In this document: positions 1 through 6,912 of the stretch, one piece after another
How the letters are laid out: each line of letters opens with the position of its first letter
Position numbering within the stretch: the first letter of the stretch is position 1
Source: Planctomycetota bacterium
Lineage (GTDB): Bacteria; Planctomycetota; Brocadiia; JAJRTI01
DNA length: 10,447 nt
Direction: 5' to 3'
Assembly: GCA_024278415.1 (NCBI GenBank)
Contig: JAJRTI010000524.1
Span: 1-10,447 of the forward strand
Program-made: the position numbers and the translations under genes
Notes under the pieces: model-generated
Database searches by the model: none
What the model saw: the letters and a program-made list of their open reading frames with translations, nothing else
What the model was told of the DNA's origin: nothing

Positions 1-320
1 CCTGCGGCCGCAACCCTGGGCTAGAAGCCGGAAGCCCGTTGGGCTTCCCAACAGCGTTGCGTCAAGCGGAAACGGTGTCCATTGAACTCTCGCGCACGTT
101 CATGGGGCCAATGGCTGCTGCAATCGGCTGAAGTGTTACGATGGTTGATGGTTCATGGTGCCCGCTCATGAACCATCAACCATCAACCATCCCCCCAAAC
201 GCTCCTCATTGAACGCGAGGCCCCCAGTCAGTACCATACGTCTCCAATCCCACGTGGGCCTCTGCTTCTCTCCCTCTTGGCGCGTCTGTGCCTTTGCGTG
301 ACATCTCCTGGGAACCCAAC
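1..320. other. Gene-free leader region before the HAD gene
   Basis: I find no convincing coding sequence here. A perfect hairpin lies at 30-48 (8-bp stem GGAAGCCC/GGGCTTCC, 3-nt loop GTT), similar in design to the hairpins elsewhere in the window. A heptamer dyad lies at 141-190 (listed separately), and a 10-bp palindrome CCCACGTGGG at 249-258. Just upstream of the HAD gene, 264-301 is a pyrimidine-rich stretch with repeated TTGGCG, TCTGTGC and TTTGCG-like words. No clear sigma-70 promoter was recognised, although the HAD promoter should be in this region. Confidence 0.5.
141..190. repeat. CAACCAT heptamer dyad, copy 1
   Basis: A perfect 17-bp inverted repeat (141-157 and 167-183) surrounds a 9-nt loop. 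It is built from heptamer units (ATGGTTG, ATGGTTC on the left; CATGAAC, CATCAAC on the right), and one further CAACCAT follows at 184-190, then a run of six C. A related array at 979-1021 follows the HAD gene, so the two copies bracket that gene. The strand is arbitrary because the element is nearly symmetrical. As RNA it would form a strong stem-loop in the HAD leader; no function can be assigned. Confidence 0.8.
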
Positions 321-986
321 ATGCTCGACACCGCTTACGGCGCAATCTTCGACATGGACGGTGTGCTTGTGGACTCGAGCGAAGCCCACTACCTGGCCTG
401 GCATCGGTTCGGCGAGGAACTGGGCAAGCCGTTCGCGCGCGCGCTCTTCGACCACACGTTCGGCATGACCAACTTCGAGATCATCCCCATGTGGCTCGGC
501 GACGCGCTCGACCGGGACAAGCTGCCCGCGATGTCCGACCGCAAGGAGGAGCTGTACCGCGAAGCCGCCAGGGACGCGGTCGTCGCGCTGGATGGCGTGC
601 CGGAGCTGCTGGAGTCGCTTGCGGCCGACGGCTTCAAGTTGGCCATTGGATCTTCGGGGCCGCGGGCGAACGTGGAGATGGTGCTCGACGTGCTCGGCGC
701 GCACGAGCGGTTCGCGGCCCTGTCTACGCTCGAGGACGTGAGCAACGGCAAGCCAGACCCGGAGGTGTTCCTCAAGGCCGCGGCCAAGCTCGACCTCCCG
801 CCCGATCGGTGCGTCGTGTTCGAAGACGCACCCCAAGGCGTCGCGGCCGGCCGCCACGCCGGCTGCAAAGTCATCGCGGTCACGAGCACGCGCAAGGCCG
901 AGCAACTCCGCGACGCGCATCTCATCGTCGACACGCTCGCAGGGCTGACAGCCCAGCGTGTAAGGGAGTTGATCCGGGATGGTTGA
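321..986 (+). CDS. HAD-superfamily phosphatase / beta-phosphoglucomutase-like enzyme
   Basis: A 221-residue haloacid-dehalogenase-type hydrolase. HAD enzymes use an aspartyl-phosphate intermediate to dephosphorylate, or isomerise, small phosphorylated metabolites in the cytoplasm. Motif I is DMDGV (nucleophile D11, acid/base D13), motif II is S111 in IGSSG, motif III is K144 in GKPDP, and motif IV is E168-D169 in VFEDA. The helical cap lies between motifs I and II (about residues 20-90), as in the beta-phosphoglucomutase/phosphoglycolate-phosphatase subfamily, and the length fits. I prefer ATG 321; a GTG at 288 would add 11 residues before the usual N-terminus. The TGA stop lies inside a heptamer palindrome. 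A sugar-importer ATPase follows 45 bp downstream in the same direction, so a role in processing an imported sugar phosphate is plausible but inferred. Substrate unknown. Confidence 0.9.
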   Translation: MLDTAYGAIFDMDGVLVDSSEAHYLAWHRFGEELGKPFARALFDHTFGMTNFEIIPMWLGDALDRDKLPAMSDRKEELYREAARDAVVALDGVPELLESLAADGFKLAIGSSGPRANVEMVLDVLGAHERFAALSTLEDVSNGKPDPEVFLKAAAKLDLPPDRCVVFEDAPQGVAAGRHAGCKVIAVTSTRKAEQLRDAHLIVDTLAGLTAQRVRELIRDG

Positions 987-1031
987 TGGCCATCAACCAT
1001 CAACCATTAACCATCAACCATTCCCCCCCCC
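979..1031. repeat. CAACCAT heptamer array, copy 2, with C9 tract
   Basis: A perfect 22-bp palindrome at 979-1000 (ATGGTTGATGG and its complement, no loop) is followed by three more heptamers (CAACCAT, TAACCAT, CAACCAT) to 1021, then TT and nine C at 1023-1031. The array contains the stop codon of the HAD gene (984-986), and the C tract directly abuts the ATG of the ABC ATPase at 1032. No purine-rich ribosome binding site is visible between the two genes. It is related to the array at 141-190, which is also followed by a C run. Confidence 0.8.
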
Positions 1032-2108
1032 ATGGTCAGCATCCACATCCAAGACGTCACCAAGCGCTTCGGCAGTGTGACCGCGGTCGGCCGCGCGAGC
1101 ATCGAAATCGCGAAGGGCGAACTGTTCTTCCTGCTCGGGCCGTCGGGCTGCGGCAAGACGACGCTGCTGCGGCTCATCGCGGGCTTCCATGCGCCTGAGG
1201 AGGGGCGCATCTGTTTCGACGACCGGCCCATCGACAACGTGCCGCCGCACAAGCGCAACACCGGCATGGTCTTCCAGAACTACGCGCTCTGGCCGCACAT
1301 GACCGTGGCCTAGAACGTCGCGTACGGGCTCGACGTGCGCCGCGTGAGCGCGAGTGAGAAGGCCGAGCGCGTCGCGAAGGCAATGCAGATCGTGCGCATG
1401 GAGGGCTTCGGAGAGCGCAAGCCCAACCAACTCTCCGGCGGCCAACAGCAGCGCGTCGCACTCGCACGAGCGCTCGTGATCGAGCCCGACGCGATCCTGC
1501 TGGACGAGCCGCTGAGCAACCTCGACGCGAAGCTCCGCATCGAGATGCGGCAAGAGATTCGGCGCATCCACCAGGAGACCGGCATTACGACCGTATACGT
1601 AACGCACGACCAGAAGGAAGCGCTGTCCATGGCGCAGCGCATGGCCGTCATGCGCGACGGCCGCATCGAGCAAGTCGGCAGCCCGCGGGAGATCTACTCC
1701 CGGCCCCACAGCGCGTTCGTGGCGGAGTTCATCGGTGAGATCAACTTCATCGAGGGCACGCTCGTGGAGCCGGGCGTGGTGGACACGGCGGTAGGCCGGA
1801 TCAGGGCGCAGAGCAGCAGTGGGGGCAGCGCCGGCGACCGCGTGCTGTGCGCGGTGCGGCCGGAGGCGGTGCGGCTTTCAGCGGGCCCGGATGGGGATGG
1901 CGCCGACGGGATGGAGGCGGCCAACGCGTTCAAGGCGAAGGTGGCGACGCAGATGTATCTCGGCGAGATCGAGCAGTACACGCTGTGCGCGGGTGACGAG
2001 CTGGAGTTGAAAGCGCTGGTGGTGAACCCCAAGGAAGGCGTGAGTTCGGCCGGTGCGGAGGTGCTGGTGCAGTTCGCGCCGGAGGACGTGGTGGTGCTGC
2101 CGGCGTGA
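1032..2108 (+). pseudogene. MalK/UgpC-type sugar ABC transporter ATPase interrupted by in-frame TAG
   Basis: Read through, this is a 358-codon ATPase of the carbohydrate-importer family (MalK, UgpC, MsmK), the usual length. Walker A GPSGCGKT is at 36-43, Q-loop Q82, signature LSGGQ at 134-138, Walker B ILLDE at 155-159, D-loop SNLD at 162-165, H-loop H192, then a regulatory/TOBE-type domain from about 235 to 358. Codon 94 (1311-1313) is TAG where family members usually have Glu in a V-x-E-N-V-A-Y-G-L-like segment; GAG to TAG is a single G-to-T change. The frame is identical on both sides, so this is a nonsense change and not a frameshift. The 93-residue product would lose the signature, Walker B and H-loop and be inactive. 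Restart at an internal codon such as GTG 1335 would lack Walker A. Permease and binding-protein genes are absent from the window. It could be a recent pseudogene, a sequencing or assembly error, or a readthrough case. Confidence 0.85.
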
Positions 2109-2395
2109 GGTCTCCCCTTTTTGGCATCCACTACCCGAGGCGTTCCCGTTCGTGTCGCGTCATGCTTGTGCTGTCGCCGCTTGCGGCGCCGCGCTTGTAG
2201 CAGGCCCGTGAGGGCCTCCCGCTCAGGTGACAGTTCGCCATCGGAGCAGAGGGCGCCCTTACGGTCGCCACTACGAGCAGGCCGCTCCCGCGGTCGCACA
2301 GCGGCGGCGTGGCCTCCCGCAAGACACATCTTCCGACAGGTTATCCCTCGTTTGCATTCTCGTCAGGGCGTCGAAGCCGCTGAGTCAATCCCTCC
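2109..2395. other. Gene-free region between convergent genes
   Basis: Lies between the converging ABC ATPase and radical SAM genes. Most of it is the hairpin dyad at 2175-2295 (listed separately). I see no stem followed by a T-run typical of an intrinsic terminator, so the hairpins may serve as bidirectional transcription ends; that is inference. Open frames here have no recognisable product. Confidence 0.5.
2175..2295. repeat. Four-hairpin mirrored dyad element
   Basis: Two hairpins on the left are mirrored by two on the right. Left: 2175-2188 (CGCCGC/GCGGCG, 2-nt loop) and 2202-2217 (AGGCCC/GGGCCT, loop GTGA). Right: 2252-2269 (7-bp stem with one C/T mismatch, loop TTAC, complement GTAA) and 2280-2295 (GGCCGC/GCGGTC with one G/T pair, loop TCCC). 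The linkers also match when the right half is reverse-complemented: GTAG at 2197-2200 against CTAC at 2271-2274. The right half looks more decayed. Confidence 0.65.
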
Positions 2396-3634
2396 TCACC
2401 CGGCTCCGCAGCATTTCTTGAACTTGCGGCCGCTCCCGCAGGGGCAGGGAGCGTTACGGGAGACCTTGCCTGGGCCCGATGGCGGCGGAGGCGGTGCGGC
2501 TTGGGCCCTGCGCTCGTGCTCCTCAGCGATCTTCTTCAAGCGCAAGAACTGCGGGTGCGCGTGCTCGAAAAAGACCTTGTACGCCGGGCACAGGAAGTTC
2601 AACGCGCGCGCGTCGCCGCCCATCGCGGTGCGATGCTTCACGCAGCCCCCGCGGCAGTAGCGCTGCCACTTGCACGCCTGGCACTCATCGGCCAACTCGA
2701 GCTTGCGGAACGCGAACTCCGCGTACGCCTCGCTCTTGGCCATCTCCTCCAATGGCGTCTCCAGCAGGTTGCCCAGCTTCCACTCCGGGTCGCAGTGGAA
2801 GTCGCACGCGTACACGTCGCCGTTGTGCTCCACCACCACGTACCCGCCGCACACCGGCGAATACATGCAGCACGTGGCCTTGCCGCGCACGTGCCCAATG
2901 AGCAAATCCTCGAAGTCGCGGATGTAAATTTGCGGGATCTCGTGCTTGGTCCACTCGTCGAAGACCTCGCAGAGGAACTCGCCGTACTGCACCGGGTCGA
3001 GCGCGTACTGCGCGGGCGCGCCGGTCTCCGGATCCCGCTCTACGCACGCGATGAATTGGAGCCACTTGAACCCCCGGCCGATGAAGAAGTCGAGCAGCTC
3101 CCGCGGGCGCTGCACGCTGTACGCGTTCACGAGCACGAGGATGTTGAACTCGACGCGGTTCCGCTCCATGGCCTCGATGCCGGCCATGACCTTGTCCCAC
3201 GAGCCTCGGCCGTCGTGGGTGAAGCGGTAGTGGTCGTGCACGTGCTTGGGCCCGTCGAGGCTCGCGCCCACGAGGAAGTTGTACTTCTTGAGGAACTGGG
3301 CGAAGCGGTCGTCGATGAGCGTCGCATTGGTCTGGAGGCTGTTGGCGATGCTCTGGCCGGGCCGGCCCCATTGCTTCTGGCACTCGACCACGCGCTCGAA
3401 GAACTCGACCCCCGCGAGCGTGGGCTCGCCGCCCTGCCAACTGAACGCGGCTTGCCCCGGGCGCATGCGCGTGAACTGCTGCACCATCGCAGACAGCACC
3501 TCGTCGCTCATGCGGTGGACCTTCGTCTCCGGATAGAGCGCGGCCTTTTCCGCGTAGAAGCAATACGTGCAGGCGAGGTTGCAGTCGGCCGAGTTCGGCT
3601 TGATCAGGAGGCTTTCGATCGTCGGTGGCTTCAT
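2396..3634 (-). CDS. Radical SAM/SPASM protein, anaerobic sulfatase-maturating enzyme type
   Basis: A 412-residue radical SAM enzyme of the anaerobic sulfatase maturase (anSME) type, which oxidises an active-site Cys or Ser of sulfatases to formylglycine in the cytoplasm. The 4Fe-4S motif C18-x3-C22-x2-C25 is followed by a GGEP-type SAM-binding motif at 69-72. A SPASM domain (about 255-349) has C255, C262, C277, C281, C318, C321, C327, C331 and C349 for two auxiliary clusters; D278 in the YACDF segment sits where anSMEs have the proposed catalytic Asp. The C-terminus (395-412) is a SEC-C zinc motif, C397-x-C399 with C408-C409. I chose ATG 3634 (GGAGG 2 nt upstream, closer than usual); a TTG at 3670 would add 12 residues. 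No sulfatase gene is in the window, so targets would be encoded elsewhere. It is divergent from the glycoside hydrolase gene. A different peptide-modifying SPASM enzyme is possible but less likely. Confidence 0.88.
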   Translation of the reverse strand: MKPPTIESLLIKPNSADCNLACTYCFYAEKAALYPETKVHRMSDEVLSAMVQQFTRMRPGQAAFSWQGGEPTLAGVEFFERVVECQKQWGRPGQSIANSLQTNATLIDDRFAQFLKKYNFLVGASLDGPKHVHDHYRFTHDGRGSWDKVMAGIEAMERNRVEFNILVLVNAYSVQRPRELLDFFIGRGFKWLQFIACVERDPETGAPAQYALDPVQYGEFLCEVFDEWTKHEIPQIYIRDFEDLLIGHVRGKATCCMYSPVCGGYVVVEHNGDVYACDFHCDPEWKLGNLLETPLEEMAKSEAYAEFAFRKLELADECQACKWQRYCRGGCVKHRTAMGGDARALNFLCPAYKVFFEHAHPQFLRLKKIAEEHERRAQAAPPPPPSGPGKVSRNAPCPCGSGRKFKKCCGAG

Positions 3635-3913
3635 GCCCTCCAACGTAGCAGATGGGCTGTGCGGAGGCAATTTGGCCCTTTGGAGCCCCGCCTGTAGGGC
3701 CCGTCGCGGCGAAACGAGACGGCCGTTCCTGATGCTGGTTGTGCCAGGCCTTCAGCCTTGCTTCAATATGTTGGCCGTCTTGCCCCCGCGCCGCGCGGGG
3801 CAGCGTCGTTGCAGCCCTTTGGGCTGGAGCCGCGGCCCCGAATATCCGCGGAGGGCAGACATCGTTGAAGTCGTACGCGCAACTCGCAGGTCTTCGTCTC
3901 CGAGGCATGATCC
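3635..3913. other. Divergent intergenic region with hairpin half-element
   Basis: This 279-bp region must hold promoters for both the maturase (-) and the hydrolase (+), but no clear -35/-10 pair was recognised. It holds hairpins at 3746-3758 (AGGC/GCCT, loop CTTCA), 3784-3800 (CCCCGCG/CGCGGGG, loop CCG) and 3812-3826 (CAGCCC/GGGCTG, loop TTT), and two CCGCGG palindromes at 3830-3835 and 3846-3851. The order of hairpins resembles, on the opposite strand, the right arm of the element at 7000-7248. A GAGG at 3902-3905 is a suitable ribosome binding site for ATG 3914. Confidence 0.6.
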
Positions 3914-6331
3914 ATGACCACTCGTCTGCTTCTTCTCGCCAGCTTCGCGCTGCTCGGAGCTTCGGTCTCGCGCCCGGCCCCAGCCGCGCCGCGCGCGATT
4001 CCCGTCCCCCTGGCAGGCCACCCTGGCAACGTCTTCCTCGGAAGCGAAGATGTTATCGTGCCCGCGCCGGCCAATGCCGCGCAATGGATAGCCACGGACT
4101 ATGACGGCAAACGCGTGGCCGCGGGCTCGGTCGCGCGAGGGCCGAGGCCAGTTGCGCTCGGCAAGCTCGGCGTCGGCTGGTACGAGATTCAGTTCTCCGA
4201 CGCCGCGGGAAAGCAGCTCCGCCGCGCGACAGCCGGCGTGCTTGCACGCCTGGCCGCACCCACGCCACAAGACTCGCCGGTATGCACGGACTCGGCCGCC
4301 GCGTGGTTCGCCAAGCGGTACCGACCGCGCGAGGCCCGCGCGCAGGAGGTCTTCGCCAGCCTCGCGGAGTTGGCGGGAGCGAACTGGGTGCGCGACCGCA
4401 TGAGCTGGGGCGAAGCGCAGCCCAAGGCCGACCAGTTCGCCGTGCACACGCCATACGACAGCTCCGCAACGCTCCACGCCAAACACGGCTTGCGCCTGCT
4501 CCAGGTCCACCACAGCACACCGGGCCGGGCCAGCGACAAGACGCTCGACGGCCCGCGCGCTTGGAAGCGATTCCCCCGCGACCTGCGCCTCCAGTACCGC
4601 TTCTGCAAGGCCATGGCCGAGCGCTACCGCGGCCGCGTGCAGGCGTGGGAGCCGTGGAACGAAGCCAACATCGGCGGCTTCGGCGGCCACACGATCGACG
4701 AGATGTGCTCGATGCAGAAGGCCGCGTACTTCGGCCTCAAGGCCGGCAACCCCGGCATCATCGCGTGTTGGAACGTCTTCGCCGGCCCCGGCTCGCAGCT
4801 CCACACCGAGGGCGTGCTGCTGAACGAAGCGTGGCCGTACTTCGACACGTACAACATCCACACCTACAGCCGGCCCGACCAGTATCTCGACCAATTCGCC
4901 ACCGCGCGAGAGGGCGCGTGCGGCAAGCCGATTTGGCTCACCGAGTGCGGCATTCGCTTGCGCACGACCGACGCCAAGCCTTGGGGCGACCTGTCGCCGG
5001 ACGACGGCCGCCGGCAGGCCGAGTTCGTCGCCAAGTCCTACGCGAGCAGCCTGTTCGCCGGCGTGGACCGGCATTTCTTCTTCATCCTCGGCAACTACAA
5101 CGAACGCGGCGTACAATTCGGCCTGCTGCGCCACGACTTTACCCCGCGGCCGGGCTACCTCGCCCTGGCCGCAGTGGGCCGACTCCTGGCTGGCGCAAAG
5201 TGCCTGGGCCGCGTGTCGCCGACGATCTACGTGTTCCGCACATGGCCCGACGGACGCGAGCGCGACGTGATCGTGGCATGGGCCGACGAGCCCTGCGACT
5301 GGATGAAGGCCGCGGCCGTGGCCGTGGACGCCGCGTACGACCATCTGGGCCGGCCGATCAAGGGCTCCGCCACCGACAGACTTGGCCCTGCCCCGCGCTT
5401 CATCGTGACGCCCAAGGGCGCGGCCGAAGCGCTGGTGAAGGAGCGCCCGCCTGCGCGTTCGCCGCGGCGGGAAGGCAAGCCCTGCCCGGTCGTGCTCCAG
5501 CTTTCGTTGCCCCATGACACGATTCGCCTGAGCAATCAAACCCACGAGATCGACCCTGGCAAGCCGGTCGAGTTGCCCCTGTTCATTTACAACTTCGGTG
5601 ACAAGCCGACGTCAGGAACCCTCGCAGTGGAGGCCGCACCTGACGGCTGGAAGGTCGATGTCCCCCGCAAGCCGATCCAACTCGCGCCCATGGACCGCAA
5701 GCGACTGTCAGTCACCGCGGCCTTCTCGGCCAGCGCACGAGGACTCCTGGGCGGCCAGTGGATCAAACTCCGCGGCGACTTTGGCGACGCGGGCCGGCCC
5801 GTGCTCGCGTTCCGGCTCGCGGCCGACTTGGCCAAGCTGAAGCCGGTCGCGAGGAAAGCCATCGCGTCCGGCGATACCGCGGCGAGCTGGCAAGACAACA
5901 TCGTGGGCGGGGCCAGGATGAGCCACAAGCCCGCGGACGCGGGAGGCGTGCTCTTCGAGATGCAGTTCGGCGAGACGGATCCCTGGGCATACCCGCGCCT
6001 GCGGCTCAAGCCGAACGAAATCCCCCCGAACGGCTTCGACGGCCTTGCGTTCACGATCCAGGTGCTGGAGGGCACAGGCACGGTGCGCGTGCAATTCGTC
6101 GAGAAGGGAGGCGCTTCCTACCTGGCGGATGCCGGCGTCAACGCCGACGTGCGCGCGCCGCAGCAGGCCCGCGTGCTATTCGAGCACTGCAAGTGGGGGC
6201 CGTTCTCCAAGCCCGACGCCAACGGCCGGCTCGACCTCGAAGACATCGCCACGATTCTTGTGGGCATTAACAGCCGGCGCAACTCGCGGGTGCGCATGGT
6301 CGTGCGCGATCTGGAGTGGGTGAAGTTTTGA
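3914..6331 (+). CDS. Secreted multidomain glycoside hydrolase, clan GH-A type
   Basis: An 805-residue predicted secreted protein. Residues 1-25 are a signal peptide (Arg at 4, then a Leu/Ala-rich core, ending in APA-A). Residues about 30-115 look like a beta-rich N-terminal domain. Residues about 125-430 form the likely TIM barrel: W248-N249-E250 in the WEPWNEANIGG segment is the typical clan-A acid/base (strand 4), and E344 in IWLTECG fits the strand-7 nucleophile, about 94 residues later. Residues 430-500 resemble a beta domain after the barrel. From about 510 to 625 is an Ig-like/NPCBM-associated-type region (PGKPVELPLFIYNFGD), and about 650-805 is a jelly-roll, probably carbohydrate-binding, domain ending in DLEWVKF. 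GH39, GH5 or GH30-like families are candidates; the substrate cannot be read. It starts 8 nt after GAGG. A remnant of a second copy of its 3' end lies at 8023-8141. Confidence 0.85.
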   Translation: MTTRLLLLASFALLGASVSRPAPAAPRAIPVPLAGHPGNVFLGSEDVIVPAPANAAQWIATDYDGKRVAAGSVARGPRPVALGKLGVGWYEIQFSDAAGKQLRRATAGVLARLAAPTPQDSPVCTDSAAAWFAKRYRPREARAQEVFASLAELAGANWVRDRMSWGEAQPKADQFAVHTPYDSSATLHAKHGLRLLQVHHSTPGRASDKTLDGPRAWKRFPRDLRLQYRFCKAMAERYRGRVQAWEPWNEANIGGFGGHTIDEMCSMQKAAYFGLKAGNPGIIACWNVFAGPGSQLHTEGVLLNEAWPYFDTYNIHTYSRPDQYLDQFATAREGACGKPIWLTECGIRLRTTDAKPWGDLSPDDGRRQAEFVAKSYASSLFAGVDRHFFFILGNYNERGVQFGLLRHDFTPRPGYLALAAVGRLLAGAKCLGRVSPTIYVFRTWPDGRERDVIVAWADEPCDWMKAAAVAVDAAYDHLGRPIKGSATDRLGPAPRFIVTPKGAAEALVKERPPARSPRREGKPCPVVLQLSLPHDTIRLSNQTHEIDPGKPVELPLFIYNFGDKPTSGTLAVEAAPDGWKVDVPRKPIQLAPMDRKRLSVTAAFSASARGLLGGQWIKLRGDFGDAGRPVLAFRLAADLAKLKPVARKAIASGDTAASWQDNIVGGARMSHKPADAGGVLFEMQFGETDPWAYPRLRLKPNEIPPNGFDGLAFTIQVLEGTGTVRVQFVEKGGASYLADAGVNADVRAPQQARVLFEHCKWGPFSKPDANGRLDLEDIATILVGINSRRNSRVRMVVRDLEWVKF

Positions 6332-6677
6332 GCGAGAGGCAGATCGCGTCCTACGAGGCCGGATAGATAATAAGTGTCCCCTATTGCCTATTTTCCCCAT
6401 TTCCAGGGGCCCACTCCGTCCGCTGGATCTGCGGAGCATGAGCAAGGGCGCACAGCCTGGCCAGCTTTAGCTGGCTTGTCTGATTGCCACCAGATTCATC
6501 TGGTGGTCACGATAGACATCTCCAAAGCCGAATCAGCCTGCTTCAGCAGGGCTTCTCTGCCTGGCGTCATTGAATCGAGAAGTCGCGCTAAAGCGCGCTC
6601 CTGCCACCGAAGGGAAGGCGCTTGCTGTCCACCACGTGAACGTGGTGGCAAGGCAGAGAGCCAGCTAAAGCTGGCTG
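6212..6677. repeat. 466-bp direct repeat, copy A
   Basis: Matches 8023-8488 in the same orientation. It comprises the last 40 codons of the hydrolase gene (6212-6331) and 346 bp of 3' non-coding DNA. By hand alignment the coding part differs at about 19 of 120 positions, including one 1-nt gap, whereas the non-coding part differs at about 22 of 347, so the non-coding part is the more conserved. Most differences lie outside 6537-6677, where only about three are seen. Minus-strand 6370-6385 contains a GGGGACACTTAT tag of a kind often seen in intergenic REP-like sequences; that link is from memory and not tested. Confidence 0.9.
6460..6675. repeat. Six-hairpin mirrored dyad element, copy A
   Basis: Three hairpins are mirrored about a centre at 6558-6576. 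Left: 6460-6475 (GCCAGCT/AGCTGGC, loop TT), 6487-6506 (9-bp stem, loop TC), 6537-6550 (CCTGCT/AGCAGG, loop TC), then CTTCTC at 6552-6557. Right: GAGAAG at 6577-6582, then 6584-6597 (CGCGCT/AGCGCG, loop AA), 6629-6648 (9-bp stem, loop GA), 6660-6675 (loop AA). The outer hairpins are exact reverse complements. Spacings mirror each other: 11 and 11 nt, 30 and 31 nt, 1 and 1 nt. The middle and inner hairpins differ between arms by paired changes that keep the stems. Confidence 0.85.
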
Positions 6678-6705
6678 GATCCGGCGTTCCAGCGGAAGGA
6701 CCAGG

Positions 6706-6912
6706 ATGGCCTCGCTTGACGCGCGGCGCCCTAAGCCCACCCTGCACATGTTCCTGAAGGAGAAGAAGCGGGGCTTTGGTGTGCGCTTCAACACGGATCT
6801 GCCGTCGCTCCTCGACACCCAAGCCGCGCTCCCCACCGGCGAAACGCTGCCCTATCGGCTGCTTTCGTTGCCGCTCTACCTTGTCGGCCAGACTCGGCGA
6901 CTGGTGGAATAG
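6706..6912 (+). CDS. Small hypothetical protein, 68 residues
   Basis: I do not recognise this protein. It begins at ATG 6706 with a good ribosome binding site, AAGGA at 6696-6700 and 5 nt of spacing, and ends at TAG 6910-6912. The N-terminal half is basic (KEKKRGFGVRF at about 17-27), followed by a Leu-rich segment ending in SLPLYLVGQTRRLVE that could be an amphipathic helix; there is no signal peptide or clear membrane span. It lies in the 1.35-kb unique stretch between the two direct repeats, upstream of the toxin-antitoxin pair, with hairpin arrays on both sides. It could be a real small gene, or the tail of a gene truncated when the repeats rearranged. Its codon use resembles the neighbouring genes. 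Confidence 0.45.
   Translation: MASLDARRPKPTLHMFLKEKKRGFGVRFNTDLPSLLDTQAALPTGETLPYRLLSLPLYLVGQTRRLVE

Noticed and set aside
1311..1313. TAG reassigned to an amino acid (alternative code or pyrrolysine)
   Set aside because: The other long genes contain no in-frame TAG, and the expected residue, Glu, is one base change away. A point nonsense change or base error is simpler.
2501..3697. 398-codon open frame on the plus strand
   Set aside because: It is antisense to the radical SAM gene, whose Cys motifs are unmistakable; the composition is low-complexity (Leu/Val/Glu/Arg/Ala).
3752..5545. 597-codon open frame on the minus strand
   Set aside because: It is antisense to the hydrolase gene, which has a signal peptide and catalytic motifs. 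GC-rich coding DNA often leaves the opposite strand open, and the translation is Arg/Ala/His-rich with no recognisable domain.
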